A DNA stretch of 64,000 bases from Simiduia sp. 21SJ11W-1 (GCF_024138675.1 NZ_CP090959.1:3460001-3524000), one strand, 5' to 3'; numbered from the stretch's first letter, positions 44,801 through 54,718 are shown. The notes: generated from the letters alone by a model not told the origin. Translations and numbers: made by a program.

Positions 44801-45469
44801 TTATTGACCGCGGTGGTAGCCGTGCTCGGCCAAAAATGCCATGGAGATGCCGCCCGCCGCGCTGGGCTCGGCCGCCTTGTCTCCCAATAATAGCCGCTCG
44901 AGGTAGCGGGCCAGTAAATCCACTTCCAGGTTGACGGCTGCGCCCGCTTTATAGGTGCCCATTACCGTCTTCTCAAGTGTGTGCGGCACGATGTTGAGTT
45001 CAAACTCGTCACCGTCTACCGCATTTACGGTGAGGCTGGTGCCATCTACCGTAATCGAACCCTTGTGGGCGATGTATTTTGCCAGCGCCTTGGGTGCGCG
45101 CAGCCGGAACCGCTCCGAGCGCGCATCTGTGTGCCGGCTGATCACCTCGCCCACGCCATCCACGTGACCGCTCACCAGGTGGCCGCCAAGGCGGGTGGTG
45201 GGTGTGAGCGCTTTTTCCAGGTTTACGGGCTGGCCCAAACGCCAGTTGCGTAGCGTGGTGTTATCCAGGGTTTCCACACTCACATCGGCCCAATAGCCGT
45301 CGCCGGGCAGTGCCACCACCGTGAGGCACACACCGTTGGTGGCAATGGAATCGCCTAACTGTACGTCGGCCAGATCCAGGCCACCAGACGCCACCCGCAC
45401 ACGCAGGTCGCCGCCTTTGGGCTCTAGCGCCACAATTTCGCCAACAGCTTCAATAATGCCTGTAAACAT
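44801..45469 (-). CDS. ribE: Riboflavin synthase (alpha subunit)
   Basis: 222 residues made of two homologous barrels: MFTGIIEAVGEIV starts the first, while the second begins near residue 98 (HVDGVGEVIS). It dismutates two lumazines into riboflavin. 13 bp upstream of ribBA and 8 bp after ribD. Confidence 0.95.
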   Translation of the reverse strand: MFTGIIEAVGEIVALEPKGGDLRVRVASGGLDLADVQLGDSIATNGVCLTVVALPGDGYWADVSVETLDNTTLRNWRLGQPVNLEKALTPTTRLGGHLVSGHVDGVGEVISRHTDARSERFRLRAPKALAKYIAHKGSITVDGTSLTVNAVDGDEFELNIVPHTLEKTVMGTYKAGAAVNLEVDLLARYLERLLLGDKAAEPSAAGGISMAFLAEHGYHRGQ

Positions 45470-45477
45470 GGGCAGTG

Positions 45478-46608
45478 TTACTCCGGGTTATTAACAGGGC
45501 GGGCAGTAATGCGCCAATCGAGCCCCACGGCGCGCACATCCACGATATCCAGGCGCTGCTGCTCGGCCATATTGGCCAGCGGCAACTGCAACAGCGGCCG
45601 GGCGCTGGAGCCCAACAGCGTGGGCGCCATGTACACAATCAGCTCATCCACCAGGCCCGCGCCCATAAAGCTGCCAGCCAGGCGGCTGCCCGCCTCAACC
45701 AGCACTTCGTTACATTCCCGTGCGGCCAATTCCTGCAGCAAGGCGAGCAAATCGCCGCCGTCGCTTTGCTGATCGCACAGCGCCAGGGTTTCTACCTCGG
45801 CCACCGTATCCGGGTAGTCGAGGGGGTGATTTTGAATCAGCAGCACAGGCCCTGCCAAAGACAGCAACCGGGCGCTTTGCGGCAGCCGGCTGCGCCGGTC
45901 TAGCACCACCCGCAGGGGTTGGCGCGCCGCCGCGGCGGCGGCCTCGCGGTCGGGCAATTCCAGCTGGGCGGCGCGCACGGTGAGCGCGGCGTCGTCGTGC
46001 AGCACGGTATCAATGCCGGTGATGATAGCGCTGCTGGCCGCGCGCAGCCGCTGCACATCGCCGCGCGCTTCAGGGCCGGTTATCCACTGGGATTCGCCAC
46101 TGGCCATGGCCGTGCGGCCATCCAGGCTCATGGCGAGTTTCACCCGCACGAAGGGCAGGCCTGTGCGCATGCGCTTGATGAAACCCGGATTCAAGGCCTC
46201 GGCCTGGGCTTGCATTACCGGGCCTATCACCTCAACACCGGCATCGCGCAGGCGCTGCAGGCCAAGGCCCGCCACCTTCGGATTCGGATCTTGCATGCCG
46301 TACACCACGCGCCCGATGCCCGCGGCAATCAACGCCTCGCTGCAGGGCCCGGTGCGGCCCTGATGGTTGCAGGGCTCAAGGGTGACATAGGCTGTAAGCC
46401 CGCCAGCATCGTCTATCTGGGCCAGGGCATTGACCTCGGCGTGGCCTTCGCCGGCGCGCTGATGCCAGCCTTCGGCCACTATCTCAGCCACGCCATCAAC
46501 CTCGCGCACCAGCACGCAGCCCACCCGCGGATTGGGGTGCGTGGTATAGCGGCCACGCTCTGCCAGTTGCAGGGCGCGGGCCATGAAGCGGGCGTGGTCG
46601 GGGGTCAT
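45478..46608 (-). CDS. ribD: Bifunctional riboflavin deaminase/reductase
   Basis: 376 residues. N-terminal deaminase domain has the zinc site HAEVNAL and [15 protein letters not shown]. The C-terminal reductase (about 150-376) has the NADPH region [14 protein letters not shown]. Both middle steps of riboflavin synthesis. The start overlaps the nrdR stop by 4 bp. Confidence 0.96.
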   Translation of the reverse strand: MTPDHARFMARALQLAERGRYTTHPNPRVGCVLVREVDGVAEIVAEGWHQRAGEGHAEVNALAQIDDAGGLTAYVTLEPCNHQGRTGPCSEALIAAGIGRVVYGMQDPNPKVAGLGLQRLRDAGVEVIGPVMQAQAEALNPGFIKRMRTGLPFVRVKLAMSLDGRTAMASGESQWITGPEARGDVQRLRAASSAIITGIDTVLHDDAALTVRAAQLELPDREAAAAAARQPLRVVLDRRSRLPQSARLLSLAGPVLLIQNHPLDYPDTVAEVETLALCDQQSDGGDLLALLQELAARECNEVLVEAGSRLAGSFMGAGLVDELIVYMAPTLLGSSARPLLQLPLANMAEQQRLDIVDVRAVGLDWRITARPVNNPE

Positions 46609-47072
46609 TCGGTGTCTCTGGGATTGCGTTCCAGGCGTTCAATTTCATCGCGAAATTCGCTGATGTCTTGAAATTGGCGGTATACGGAGGCAAAGCGCAC
46701 ATAGGCCACTTGATCGAGGTTGCGCAGCTTTTCCATCACCTTCTCGCCCAGCAGCCGCGAGGGCACTTCGCGCTCACCGGTGGCCTGCAGCACGTGCTTG
46801 ATTTGGGCCAATGCCGATTCGATATCTTCCATGCTCACGGGCCGCTTTTCCAGCGCCCGCAGCAGGCCTGCGCGCAGCTTGGCCTCATCGAAGGGCTCGC
46901 GGGTGCCGTCTTGTTTGATAATGCGCGGCATCACCAGTTCTGCCACCTCGTAGGTGGTAAAACGCTCGCGGCAAGAAAGGCATTCACGCCGACGGCGCAC
47001 CTGATCGCCCTCGGCGACCAGGCGCGAGTCGATGACTTTGGTGTCGTCGGCACTGCAAAAGGGACAATGCAT
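46605..47072 (-). CDS. nrdR: Transcriptional repressor NrdR
   Basis: 155 residues. A zinc ribbon ([15 protein letters not shown] and CLSCRERF) is followed by an ATP-cone. It represses ribonucleotide reductase genes according to the ATP/dATP ratio. The ATG at 47072 gives the conserved MHCPFC start; the longer frame to 47111 is rejected. First gene of the nrdR-ribD-ribE-ribBA-ribH-nusB run. Confidence 0.96.
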   Translation of the reverse strand: MHCPFCSADDTKVIDSRLVAEGDQVRRRRECLSCRERFTTYEVAELVMPRIIKQDGTREPFDEAKLRAGLLRALEKRPVSMEDIESALAQIKHVLQATGEREVPSRLLGEKVMEKLRNLDQVAYVRFASVYRQFQDISEFRDEIERLERNPRDTE

Positions 47073-47214
47073 GGCGTCCATCCATCGGGAAATTGGCGCG
47101 CATCTTAACACGCTCAGGCGCCGGTGCGGTACGCATTCGCCATCGCCAAAGGCTCAAGTACTGCAGGGCCTGCAAGGCAGATTTAAACGGTTGTTCGGCA
47201 CCACCCCGCCGCCA

Positions 47215-47230
47215 AGGCGCCGCAGCGCCT
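47215..47230 (-). terminator. GC-rich hairpin after the acyl-CoA ligase gene
   Basis: AGGCGC-CGCA-GCGCCT just beyond the stop at 47242 on the minus strand. No U-run, so factor-assisted or weak termination at most. Confidence 0.3.
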
Positions 47231-47241
47231 ACACCCCCGAC

Positions 47242-48885
47242 CTAGAGATCGCGCTCCCACACCAGATTCGCCTTGCCCAGGCGATCGAGTAAATGGCTGA
47301 ACTTGCTCTCAATGGGCCCGCGGCGAATCTTCAAGGTGGGCGTGAGCAGGTCGTTTTCGATGGTCCAGGGCTCGCTCAATACAATCATGCCGCCCAGGCG
47401 CTCGTGAGATTCCAGCTGCTCGTTGATGTCGTTCAGGCTGGCCTGCAGGGCGGGTTCAACATCGGCGCGGGTTTTCTTCATGCCGGCTTCAGTGAGCACC
47501 AGCAGCGCCACCGGCTGCGGGCGCCCCACCCCCAGCACGCAGCACTGCTCTACCCATTCATTGCGGGCAATTAAATTTTCGATAGGTGCCGGCGCCACGT
47601 ATTTGCCCTTGGCGGTTTTGAATTGCTCTTTTAGCCGGCCCACAATTTTATAGGCGCCATCGGCGGTTTGCTCGCCGCGATCACCGGTGCGAAACCAGCC
47701 ATCCACAAAGGCCCCGGCCGTGGCTTCGGGGTTGTTGTAGTAGCTCTGGAAAACGGCGTCGCCGCGAATTTGCACCTCATTACCTTCACCCAGACGCATT
47801 TCCACACACTTCACCGGCACGCCAATGGTACCTATGCGCTCCGCGCGAAAGGGCAAGTTAGAGCACGAGAGCCCCGAGGTTTCGGTCATACCCCAGCCCT
47901 CGGCGATGGGCATCCCCAGACGCGCATACCACTCCAGCATGGCCGGTGCGATGGGCGCCGAACCCGAGCCCAGCACGCGCGCAGCATTCAAACCCAGGCC
48001 CTGGCGGATCTTGCGGGCCACAAGCCAACCCAGCAACGGAATCTTCAGTAGCCGCTGCAGCTTCTGATCGGGAATTTTGGCCAGAATGCCGCTTTGGAAT
48101 TTCGTCCACAACCGTGGCACAGAGATAAAAAAGCTCGGCTGGGCGTGTTTTACGTCGTCTACAAAGGTGTCCAGCGACTCCACAAAATACACCGCCGCAC
48201 CGCTGTAATAGGTCATGATTTCCAGCACGCAGCGCTCGGTAATGTGCGCCAGCGGCAGGTAGGAAATGCAGCGGTCGTCGTCGCGCCACTGCACTTGGGC
48301 GGCCGTGGTATAAGACGATGAGCCCACATTGCGGCAAGTGAGCACCACCCCCTTGGGCTGGCCGGTGGAGCCCGAGGTATAGACCAGGGTCATCATGGCA
48401 TCGGGGGTCTGGGTGGGCAGATCCGTCAGGGGTTCAAATCGGGTCAGCCATTCGCTCCATTGGTGCTCGGCGCGGGCGGTGGGGTAGGGAAAGGCGATGC
48501 GCATCACTGAAGCCGGTATGGCGGCCTCGGCCGGTGCCGTGTCGTCGAGCTTACCCAGGAACACGGCTTTGGCACCGCTGTGTTCCAGCACGTAGCTGAT
48601 GGTGTCTTCACCGGCGGTGGCGTAAATGGGCACGCTTACCATGCCCGCCATCATGATGGCCAGATCGGCAATAAACCACTCGGCGGAGTTTTTGGCGAGA
48701 ATGGCAATTTTATCGCCGGCGGCAAAATGGCTTAACAGGCCGCGGGCAATGGTGCTGGCTTCATCATTGACCTGCTGCCACGTCCATTGGCGCCACTGGC
48801 GATTCACCGGCTGGTGCAGGTACACCTTATTGGGGTGCGCGGCCACGCGCGACTGAAACTGGGCCAAGGGCAACAAGTAATCCAT
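47242..48885 (-). CDS. AMP-dependent long-chain acyl-CoA synthetase-like protein
   Basis: 547 residues. AMP-binding motif YTSGSTGQPKGVVLT, the aromatic motif GWGMTETSG and the A8 region DGWFRTGDRGEQTADGAYKIVGRLKEQ (rough positions 180, 330, 410). Activates a carboxylic acid, most likely a fatty acid, with ATP and CoA. A stand-alone gene divergent from purE. Not assignable to a particular chain length. Confidence 0.9.
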   Translation of the reverse strand: MDYLLPLAQFQSRVAAHPNKVYLHQPVNRQWRQWTWQQVNDEASTIARGLLSHFAAGDKIAILAKNSAEWFIADLAIMMAGMVSVPIYATAGEDTISYVLEHSGAKAVFLGKLDDTAPAEAAIPASVMRIAFPYPTARAEHQWSEWLTRFEPLTDLPTQTPDAMMTLVYTSGSTGQPKGVVLTCRNVGSSSYTTAAQVQWRDDDRCISYLPLAHITERCVLEIMTYYSGAAVYFVESLDTFVDDVKHAQPSFFISVPRLWTKFQSGILAKIPDQKLQRLLKIPLLGWLVARKIRQGLGLNAARVLGSGSAPIAPAMLEWYARLGMPIAEGWGMTETSGLSCSNLPFRAERIGTIGVPVKCVEMRLGEGNEVQIRGDAVFQSYYNNPEATAGAFVDGWFRTGDRGEQTADGAYKIVGRLKEQFKTAKGKYVAPAPIENLIARNEWVEQCCVLGVGRPQPVALLVLTEAGMKKTRADVEPALQASLNDINEQLESHERLGGMIVLSEPWTIENDLLTPTLKIRRGPIESKFSHLLDRLGKANLVWERDL

Positions 48886-49212
48886 AGCCTGCGATCCTTT
48901 TGAAGGTCAATGTGGGAATCGCGAATGTGCCACACTTCCCTGCCCCAAACAAATGATCGCGCCCACCGGGCTTGCGCGGTTGCGCGCCGAATTGTTGCAG
49001 GCCAAGGGCCGGATCCAGATTTGCCGGTGCACCAGCTGCGCGCGCCATTGCACCGAACCCGGCCCGCTCACCTGAAGGCTGCCGAAACAGGCCCTGCCTG
49101 CGCCAAAAAAACGCCCGCACGCGCCCCAAAATCCGTGCCTTTCCCACACCGGATAGGTACAATGCGTCCCTTTTTCTTGACCATGAGCCATCGACAAGAC
49201 TGGGGAGCAGAT
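48886..49212. promoter_or_regulatory. Divergent upstream region of acyl-CoA ligase and purE
   Basis: 327 bp without a supportable gene. TACAAT at 49158-49163 is a possible -10 for purE, 50 bp upstream of its ATG; the matching -35 is weak. I see no PurR-like box and no riboswitch with certainty. Confidence 0.35.
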
Positions 49213-49707
49213 ATGAAGCCGCTGATTGGTATCATTATGGGGTCTACCTCCGACTGGGACACCATGAGCCACGCCGCCGACGCACTGGAGCAGCTGGGTA
49301 TTCCCCACGAGGTGGAAGTGGTGTCTGCACACCGCACGCCCGACAAACTGTTTAGCTACGCCGAGGCCGCCGAGGCCCGCGGCCTTGAGGCCATCATTGC
49401 CGGTGCCGGCGGCGCCGCCCACCTGCCGGGCATGGTAGCCGCCAAAACTCCGGTGCCCGTGCTGGGTGTGCCGGTGCAGTCCAAGGCCCTTAACGGCATG
49501 GATTCACTGCTATCGATCGTGCAAATGCCCGCCGGCATTCCCGTGGGCACCCTGGCCATAGGCCGCGCCGGTGCGGTTAATGCCGCGTTGCTGGCCGCCG
49601 CCATGCTGGGCAACAAATACCCCGAGTACCGCAAGGCGCTGGTGGCCTTTCGCGATCAACAAACAGATAAGGTCATGTCTAACGCAGATCCGAGGGAGCA
49701 AGCCTGA
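49213..49707 (+). CDS. purE: 5-(carboxyamino)imidazole ribonucleotide mutase
   Basis: 164 residues. Conserved [13 protein letters not shown] and [11 protein letters not shown] with the catalytic His. Converts N5-CAIR to CAIR in purine synthesis. The ATG at 49213 follows GGGGAG by 5 bp; the long open frame upstream to 48910 is not coding. The stop overlaps the purK start (TGATG). Confidence 0.97.
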   Translation: MKPLIGIIMGSTSDWDTMSHAADALEQLGIPHEVEVVSAHRTPDKLFSYAEAAEARGLEAIIAGAGGAAHLPGMVAAKTPVPVLGVPVQSKALNGMDSLLSIVQMPAGIPVGTLAIGRAGAVNAALLAAAMLGNKYPEYRKALVAFRDQQTDKVMSNADPREQA

Positions 49708-50795
49708 TGAAAATCGGTGTTTTGGGCGGTGGCCAGCTGGCGCGCATGATCGCACTGGCCGGCACGCCTCTGGGCTGCAGCTTTGTGGTACTGGATCCGT
49801 CTGAAACGGCCTGCGCCACCAGCGTTGCCCGGCAAGTAAAAGGCAACTATGACGACCCACAAGCGCTGGCAGAGCTCGCCCGCCAGGTTGATGTAGTCAC
49901 CTACGAATTCGAAAACGTGCCCGAGGCCAGCGCCCGCTTGCTGGCTCAAACCGTGCCCGTGTACCCGGCCGCCGATGTACTGCATGTCGCCCAAGACAGG
50001 CTCAATGAAAAAACACTGTTCACCAAACTGGGGATCGAAACGCCACCCTATGCGCCGGTGAACTCCCTGGCCGAGCTCGAACAGGCCGTTGCAAGCATTG
50101 GCCTGCCCGCGGTACTCAAAACCCGCACCCAAGGCTACGACGGCAAGGGCCAGGCGGTGATCAAATCTGAAGATCAACTGGCCGATGCCTGGCGCGCCAT
50201 TGGCGAAGTGCCCGCAATTTTGGAAGGCTTTGTGCAATTTGAGCGCGAAGTGTCCATGGTGGCGGTGCGCAACAAAGCCGGTGAAGTGCGCTACTACCCG
50301 CTGTCTGAAAATCATCACGAGGGTGGCATTTTGCGCGTAGCGCGTGCACGCCCGGGCGATGCCACCGCAGCACTTGCCCAGCGCTACACAGAAAAGCTGC
50401 TAAGCCATTTCAATTATGTGGGCGTGATTGCAGTGGAGTTTTTCCAGCAAGGCGAGCATTTGCTGGCCAACGAGTTTGCCCCACGGGTGCACAACTCGGG
50501 CCACTGGACCATCGAAGGCGCCGAGTGCAGCCAGTTTGAAAACCATGTGCGCGCAGTGGCAGATTTACCGCTTGGCAGCACCCAGGCACTGGGAGCGGCG
50601 GCCATGGTGAACATCATTGGCGACCTGCCAAACCCCGCCGAGGTGCTGGCGCTGGATTACTGCCACGCACACTTTTACGGGAAGTCTGCACGCCCGGGCC
50701 GCAAGGTGGCCCACATCGGCGTGCGCGCGCCCGATGAAAGCACCCGCGAGGCCGCCATCGAGCAAGCCCTGCAATTACCTGGCGCCAAGTTCTAG
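49707..50795 (+). CDS. purK: 5-(carboxyamino)imidazole ribonucleotide synthase
   Basis: 362 residues, ATP-grasp fold. GVLGGGQLARMIALAG at the N-terminus and the ATP-grasp core (LKTRTQGYDGKGQ, EFAPRVHNSGHWTIEGA). It makes N5-CAIR, the substrate of PurE; translationally coupled to purE. Confidence 0.97.
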   Translation: MKIGVLGGGQLARMIALAGTPLGCSFVVLDPSETACATSVARQVKGNYDDPQALAELARQVDVVTYEFENVPEASARLLAQTVPVYPAADVLHVAQDRLNEKTLFTKLGIETPPYAPVNSLAELEQAVASIGLPAVLKTRTQGYDGKGQAVIKSEDQLADAWRAIGEVPAILEGFVQFEREVSMVAVRNKAGEVRYYPLSENHHEGGILRVARARPGDATAALAQRYTEKLLSHFNYVGVIAVEFFQQGEHLLANEFAPRVHNSGHWTIEGAECSQFENHVRAVADLPLGSTQALGAAAMVNIIGDLPNPAEVLALDYCHAHFYGKSARPGRKVAHIGVRAPDESTREAAIEQALQLPGAKF

Positions 50796-50805
50796 CAGCG
50801 CACAA

Positions 50806-50827
50806 CCCAGCGCCGCCCGGCGCTGGG
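50806..50827 (+). terminator. Stem-loop after purEK
   Basis: Nine-base arms CCCAGCGCC and GGCGCTGGG around GCCC, 11 bp past the purK stop. It lacks a T-run, so it may be a weak terminator or a 3'-stabilising structure. Confidence 0.5.
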
Positions 50828-50882
50828 CCACTAAATCACCGCACGGATGCCTTTGTAGATAAAAGGTTGTATTGACGTATTC

Positions 50883-51332
50883 ATGCGCACGTTTGTTGTA
50901 GTTTTTAGCATTTTAATTTTTCTTTTTTTCACCAACAGTAGCCACGCAACACAGCGCCAATATGGGCACACCACCATCAGTGAAGTGGTGAGCATTTACG
51001 ATGGCGACACGTTTACCGTAAACATCGACCACTGGCCCGCCATTGTGGGCCAACGCATCAGCGTGCGCATTAGCGGCATAGACACGCCCGAAATGCGCAG
51101 CCGTTGCGCAAGCGAAAAGGAGCGCGCGCGCGCCGCCAAGCAGTTCACAGTTGCGGCCTTGCGCAAGGCCCAGGCCGTCGAGCTGCACAATGTGCGGCGC
51201 GATAAATACTTCCGGCTGGTGGCCGATGTATGGGTAGACGGTTTCAGCCTCGGCCAACAGCTCCTTGATGCGGGCCTGGCAGTACCCTACTCCGGCAAGA
51301 CCAAGGTAGACTGGTGCGCCCAAACCCACTGA
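50883..51332 (+). CDS. Secreted thermonuclease-family (SNase-like) protein
   Basis: 149 residues with an N-terminal signal peptide (ending SSHA). The SNase fold is shown by VVSIYDGDTFTVNI (catalytic Asp and metal site) and ISGIDTPEMRSRC. Family members hydrolyse nucleic acids with calcium. Short for the family, but the beta-barrel core is complete. Confidence 0.9.
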   Translation: MRTFVVVFSILIFLFFTNSSHATQRQYGHTTISEVVSIYDGDTFTVNIDHWPAIVGQRISVRISGIDTPEMRSRCASEKERARAAKQFTVAALRKAQAVELHNVRRDKYFRLVADVWVDGFSLGQQLLDAGLAVPYSGKTKVDWCAQTH

Positions 51333-51347
51333 CCTGCGAGCCTGCCC

Positions 51348-51806
51348 ATGGCCTACTGGCTATTTAAAACCGAACCCGACGATATCAGCCTGGACGACAT
51401 CAAAAAGGCGGGCCGCATGCGCTGGGATGGCATTCGCAATTACCAGGCGCGCAACTTTTTGCGCGACCAGTGCGCCCAGGGCGACGGCGTGTTTATCTAC
51501 CACAGCCAGTGCAAGAACGTGGGCGTGGTGGGTTGCGCGCGCATTGTGCAAGCCGCCTACCCAGACCCGGCCCAGTTCAACCCCAAAAGCCCCTACTTCG
51601 ACGCCAAGGCCACCGATCAGGCACCGCGCTGGTTTTGTGTGGATATCGCCTACGAGAGCCAGCTGCCCCGCTGTGTGAGCCTGGCAGAAATCAAGGCCGA
51701 AGCCGGGCTTGCCGAAATGGTATTGGTAAAACAGGGGCGCTTATCAGTACAACCGGTGAGCAGCGCCGAGTGGCGCCACATTCAGGCCATGGCCAAGAAG
51801 GCCTGA
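51348..51806 (+). CDS. EVE domain-containing protein
   Basis: 152 residues, one EVE domain: WLFKTEPDDISLDDI, WDGIRNYQARNFL, GDGVFIYHSQCKNVGVVG and PRWFCVDI. EVE domains bind modified nucleobases, and the small chromosomal form is common near housekeeping genes. Its 15-bp gap to the nuclease gene suggests co-transcription. Confidence 0.93.
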   Translation: MAYWLFKTEPDDISLDDIKKAGRMRWDGIRNYQARNFLRDQCAQGDGVFIYHSQCKNVGVVGCARIVQAAYPDPAQFNPKSPYFDAKATDQAPRWFCVDIAYESQLPRCVSLAEIKAEAGLAEMVLVKQGRLSVQPVSSAEWRHIQAMAKKA

Positions 51807-51812
51807 GGGAGC

Positions 51813-52145
51813 TCAGGGCGCCAGAGATGCCTTCACGCGCATTACCTCAGGCGCAATGCGCGGCACCAACTCCCGCACCACCTCCGCCTCACCATCCAAA
51901 CAGGCCCGCTCAAGGGCTGCGCACAGGTCTGCCAGTGGCCCGGCACCGACGGTTCGGGCAGAGGATTTCAGCTTATGGGCCACTGCGCGCACCTGAGACA
52001 AATCATCAGCGGCGGCAAATTCGCGCAAATAGGCATCTAAAGAATTACTGAAATCCACCAGAATTGTGGCAATCAGGCGTTGATCATCACCGAAAAGTGC
52101 TGCCAATACTTTGGGGTCCAAGGGGATATCTGGGGTATCTGTCAT
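51813..52145 (-). CDS. Hpt-domain phosphotransfer protein
   Basis: 110 residues, single Hpt domain. Phosphoacceptor His57 lies in VRAVAHKLKSSARTVGA. It would relay phosphate between a hybrid kinase and a receiver. It is divergent from the receiver-EAL gene with 131 bp between; a direct relay between the two is possible but unproven. Confidence 0.92.
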   Translation of the reverse strand: MTDTPDIPLDPKVLAALFGDDQRLIATILVDFSNSLDAYLREFAAADDLSQVRAVAHKLKSSARTVGAGPLADLCAALERACLDGEAEVVRELVPRIAPEVMRVKASLAP

Positions 52146-52239
52146 TGCGCCTTGCCTTTAGGGTGCAGCCCAAAGTGTACCTTGCAGCCACGGCAAATGG
52201 CCACATTGGCTTTTGCGGGGGGCGATTTTGGCGTCCATA

Positions 52240-52252
52240 CTAGAGCCTCTAG
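52240..52252. promoter_or_regulatory. 13-bp dyad between the hpt and EAL genes
   Basis: CTAGAG-C-CTCTAG, perfect 6-bp arms, 24 bp before the EAL gene start. Possibly an operator near its promoter (TACTAG is a possible -10). Confidence 0.35.
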
Positions 52253-52276
52253 CCCAAGAGATTCACACACCTCACC

Positions 52277-53488
52277 ATGACCTCAGACGCCTTCGCCACT
52301 CTCAACTGCCTGATCGTCGATGACGACGCCTTCATGCTCAAAACCTTGGGCCATGTGCTGCGCCAGATGGGCGTAAATCAGGTTTTTGAAGCCACCGATG
52401 CCGCCGAGGCGCTGCGCATGATTGCCAACCGCAACAACGGTATTGACCTGGTCATCAGCGATCTCAACATGCCCGGCATGGACGGCATCCAGCTATTGCG
52501 CCACCTGGGCGCACTCGGGCTGCATCTGGGCGTGATACTCATCAGCGGCGAAGACCCGCGGCTACTCTCTTCTGTGCACACCCTTGGCCAGCAATACGAA
52601 CTGCGTATTCTGGGCACCCTCACCAAACCACTGGATCGCGCCCAGCTTGAGGCACTGCTCATCGGCTACCGCGCAGACACCCGCCAGGCCCCGCGCGGCC
52701 CCGCCACTATGGTGTTCACCGATGAGCTGCAATCGGCCATCATCGGCGAAGAGCTGGAGGTGTGGTACCAGCCCAAAGTAGAGGTAGAAAGCCGCAGGCT
52801 CTTGGGTGTAGAGGCGCTGGCGCGCTGGCAACACCCGGAGAAGGGCTTTATTAGCCCGGCAATTTTTGTGGGCATCGCCGAAAAGCACGGCATGGTTGAA
52901 CCGCTTACTGACCTTGTGCTCAAGCAAAGCCTGGCACAACTCAGCCTCTGGCAAAGCAAGGGCTTTAACTTGACGCTCGCGGTGAATTTTTCAGCCCAGG
53001 CCCTGTGCCGGCTTGATTTGCCCGAACGGCTGGAAGCCACCGTGCGCAACGCAGGCCTCACGCCAGAAAAAATCATAGTTGAAATGACCGAAAGCGCGCT
53101 GCCAAAAAATGCCAGCGCCACGCTCGATATCATGGCACGCCTGCGCCTGAAGGGCTTTGGGTTATCCATTGATGATTTCGGCACGGGCTTCTCAACCCTT
53201 GAGCAGTTGCAGCTGATTCCCTTTACCGAACTCAAAATAGACCGCGCCTTTGTACACGGCGCCAAGCACAACAAGGTGAGCCAGGCCATTTTGGAATCCA
53301 GCATTTCGCTGGCTAAAAAGCTCGGCATCCACTGCGTGGCAGAAGGCGTTGAAGCGCCCGAAGACTGGGCGCTGGTTGAGGCCCTTGGTTGCGACAGTGT
53401 GCAGGGCTACATCATGGCCAAACCCATGCCGGCAGAGGCATTCATCGACTGGGCCAAGACTTACCGCATTGCGGAGTCTGAACGCTAA
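52277..53488 (+). CDS. Receiver-EAL response regulator (c-di-GMP phosphodiesterase)
   Basis: 403 residues. Receiver domain (about 8-130) with Asp62 in LVISDLNMPGMDG. The EAL domain (about 148-400) has catalytic EAL at 179-181 with following R, DDFGTGFS near residue 295, and EGVE. The intact active site predicts hydrolysis of c-di-GMP. It opposes the GGDEF regulator at 36.9-37.8 kb. Stop overlaps the DUF3094 gene by 4 bp. Confidence 0.94.
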   Translation: MTSDAFATLNCLIVDDDAFMLKTLGHVLRQMGVNQVFEATDAAEALRMIANRNNGIDLVISDLNMPGMDGIQLLRHLGALGLHLGVILISGEDPRLLSSVHTLGQQYELRILGTLTKPLDRAQLEALLIGYRADTRQAPRGPATMVFTDELQSAIIGEELEVWYQPKVEVESRRLLGVEALARWQHPEKGFISPAIFVGIAEKHGMVEPLTDLVLKQSLAQLSLWQSKGFNLTLAVNFSAQALCRLDLPERLEATVRNAGLTPEKIIVEMTESALPKNASATLDIMARLRLKGFGLSIDDFGTGFSTLEQLQLIPFTELKIDRAFVHGAKHNKVSQAILESSISLAKKLGIHCVAEGVEAPEDWALVEALGCDSVQGYIMAKPMPAEAFIDWAKTYRIAESER

Positions 53489-53664
53489 ACGGCGCCCTGC
53501 TGCCAGGCAAGGAAGTAGCTGATAGCGCTTAACAACGTGAGCACCAACAGAATAATTGACAGTAAAAACCACGGCCGAAAGGGCTTGCGCTCAATGTCGT
53601 TCACACCCGTGGAAATCACGGCATCCACCCGCGCCTGATCTTCCGGAGATAATTTAGACGTCAT
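53485..53664 (-). CDS. DUF3094 small membrane protein
   Basis: 59 residues. An acidic N-terminal segment (SPEDQARVDAVI) is followed by one membrane helix (FLLSIILLVLTLLSAISYFL). DUF3094 proteins of this shape are conserved in Pseudomonas-like bacteria with unknown function. The ATG at 53664 has GAGGTG upstream. A small hairpin (GTGCG-CTT-CGCAC, 53678-53690) lies in the leader. Confidence 0.85.
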   Translation of the reverse strand: MTSKLSPEDQARVDAVISTGVNDIERKPFRPWFLLSIILLVLTLLSAISYFLAWQQGAV

Positions 53665-53829
53665 CAATTACACCTCTGTGCGCTTCGCACTTCACATTAT
53701 TGTTATTGGTCAATGTTCGCCCGTATCACTGCCCTACTTTGGCAAAAACACCGGGAAATTTGAAGCCCTAAAACTGCCAACCACGCATTTGGCCGGGAAA
53801 AATCTTGCGCCCACAGGCACCGGGCTGAG

Positions 53830-54603
53830 CTAGCGATAGCGCGCCAATATGCGCTCGAAATCACCGCGCTGCTTCATGCGTTCATACACACTTGAAATCG
53901 CTTGTGCAGTTACCGGGCTGTGGGGCGAAACCGCACTGTAAAGCGTGTGGGGGATATTCCATTCAGGCGCGATGTAAAATGCCGCACGATTAAATTCCTG
54001 CCGAAACAAATGGTCTGCCAGAATACGCGGCACAACAATGGCATCCAGGCGCCCCCGGCTTAAGCGAATAAAATTGCTGCGAAAACTCTTGGCGTTATCG
54101 CGCACTATGCTGGACCTCAAAGGCTCATCATCCAGTTCTGCATACACATAGCCCTGCAACATACCCACGCGCTTGCCGGCCAAATCACGGGCTTCACGCA
54201 CCGGAAATACATGGTGACGGTTTTGAATTACCAGATCTTGCTCTGTGTAAATGCTGGCGGTCCACTGGAAATCTTCGGGGCGGTCAAACCACACGGGGCT
54301 GGTTAGCAGTAAGAGGTGCGCGCGCCCCTGTTCAAGGTATTGCCGCACTCGCTTGCGCGGCACCTCCAGCATTTGCACCTCTCGCCCCAACTGGCGCCCC
54401 AGGTAGTGGGCCAAATCCCAGTGAATACCCGCCACCGCCTGGCCGTTTTCACGGAAAATATAAGGTTCGCCCAAGTTGGCGTTGTACATCACCAACAGCG
54501 GGGCAAGCGCGGGCTGCTCTTTTACATCGATATTGCCCTCACCCAGCAGGGGCCGCGCTAACAATAGCAATACACAAAGACACCAGGCGCGCATAAAGCT
54601 CAT
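53830..54603 (-). CDS. Periplasmic solute-binding protein family 3
   Basis: 257 residues, signal peptide at the N-terminus, two-lobe SBP_bac_3 fold. Segments EPYIFRENGQAVAGIHWDLAHYLG and GKRVGMLQGYVYAELDD are typical. There is no ABC transporter partner nearby, so it may be an orphan binding protein or a signal-sensing protein. An alternative start is 54594. Confidence 0.85.
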   Translation of the reverse strand: MSFMRAWCLCVLLLLARPLLGEGNIDVKEQPALAPLLVMYNANLGEPYIFRENGQAVAGIHWDLAHYLGRQLGREVQMLEVPRKRVRQYLEQGRAHLLLLTSPVWFDRPEDFQWTASIYTEQDLVIQNRHHVFPVREARDLAGKRVGMLQGYVYAELDDEPLRSSIVRDNAKSFRSNFIRLSRGRLDAIVVPRILADHLFRQEFNRAAFYIAPEWNIPHTLYSAVSPHSPVTAQAISSVYERMKQRGDFERILARYR

Positions 54604-54674
54604 TCCCAAGAAACCAGCTCAAAGTATAACCCTACCGCAAAATCACGCACTGTGAGTGGGTGCAAGCGCCGGGC

Positions 54675-54698
54675 AAAAAAAAGGGCGCCGAAGCGCCC
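54675..54698 (-). terminator. Acyl-CoA dehydrogenase gene terminator
   Basis: Minus strand: GGGCGC-TTCG-GCGCCC followed by eight T. It lies 21 bp beyond the stop at 54719, a strong intrinsic terminator. Confidence 0.9.
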
Positions 54699-54718
54699 AG
54701 ACAAGTTTCGCTGGAAAC

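Noticed and set aside
47073-47241. FMN riboswitch before the riboflavin run
   Set aside because: No RFN-type conserved segments are visible, and the run begins at nrdR with only short leader sequence.
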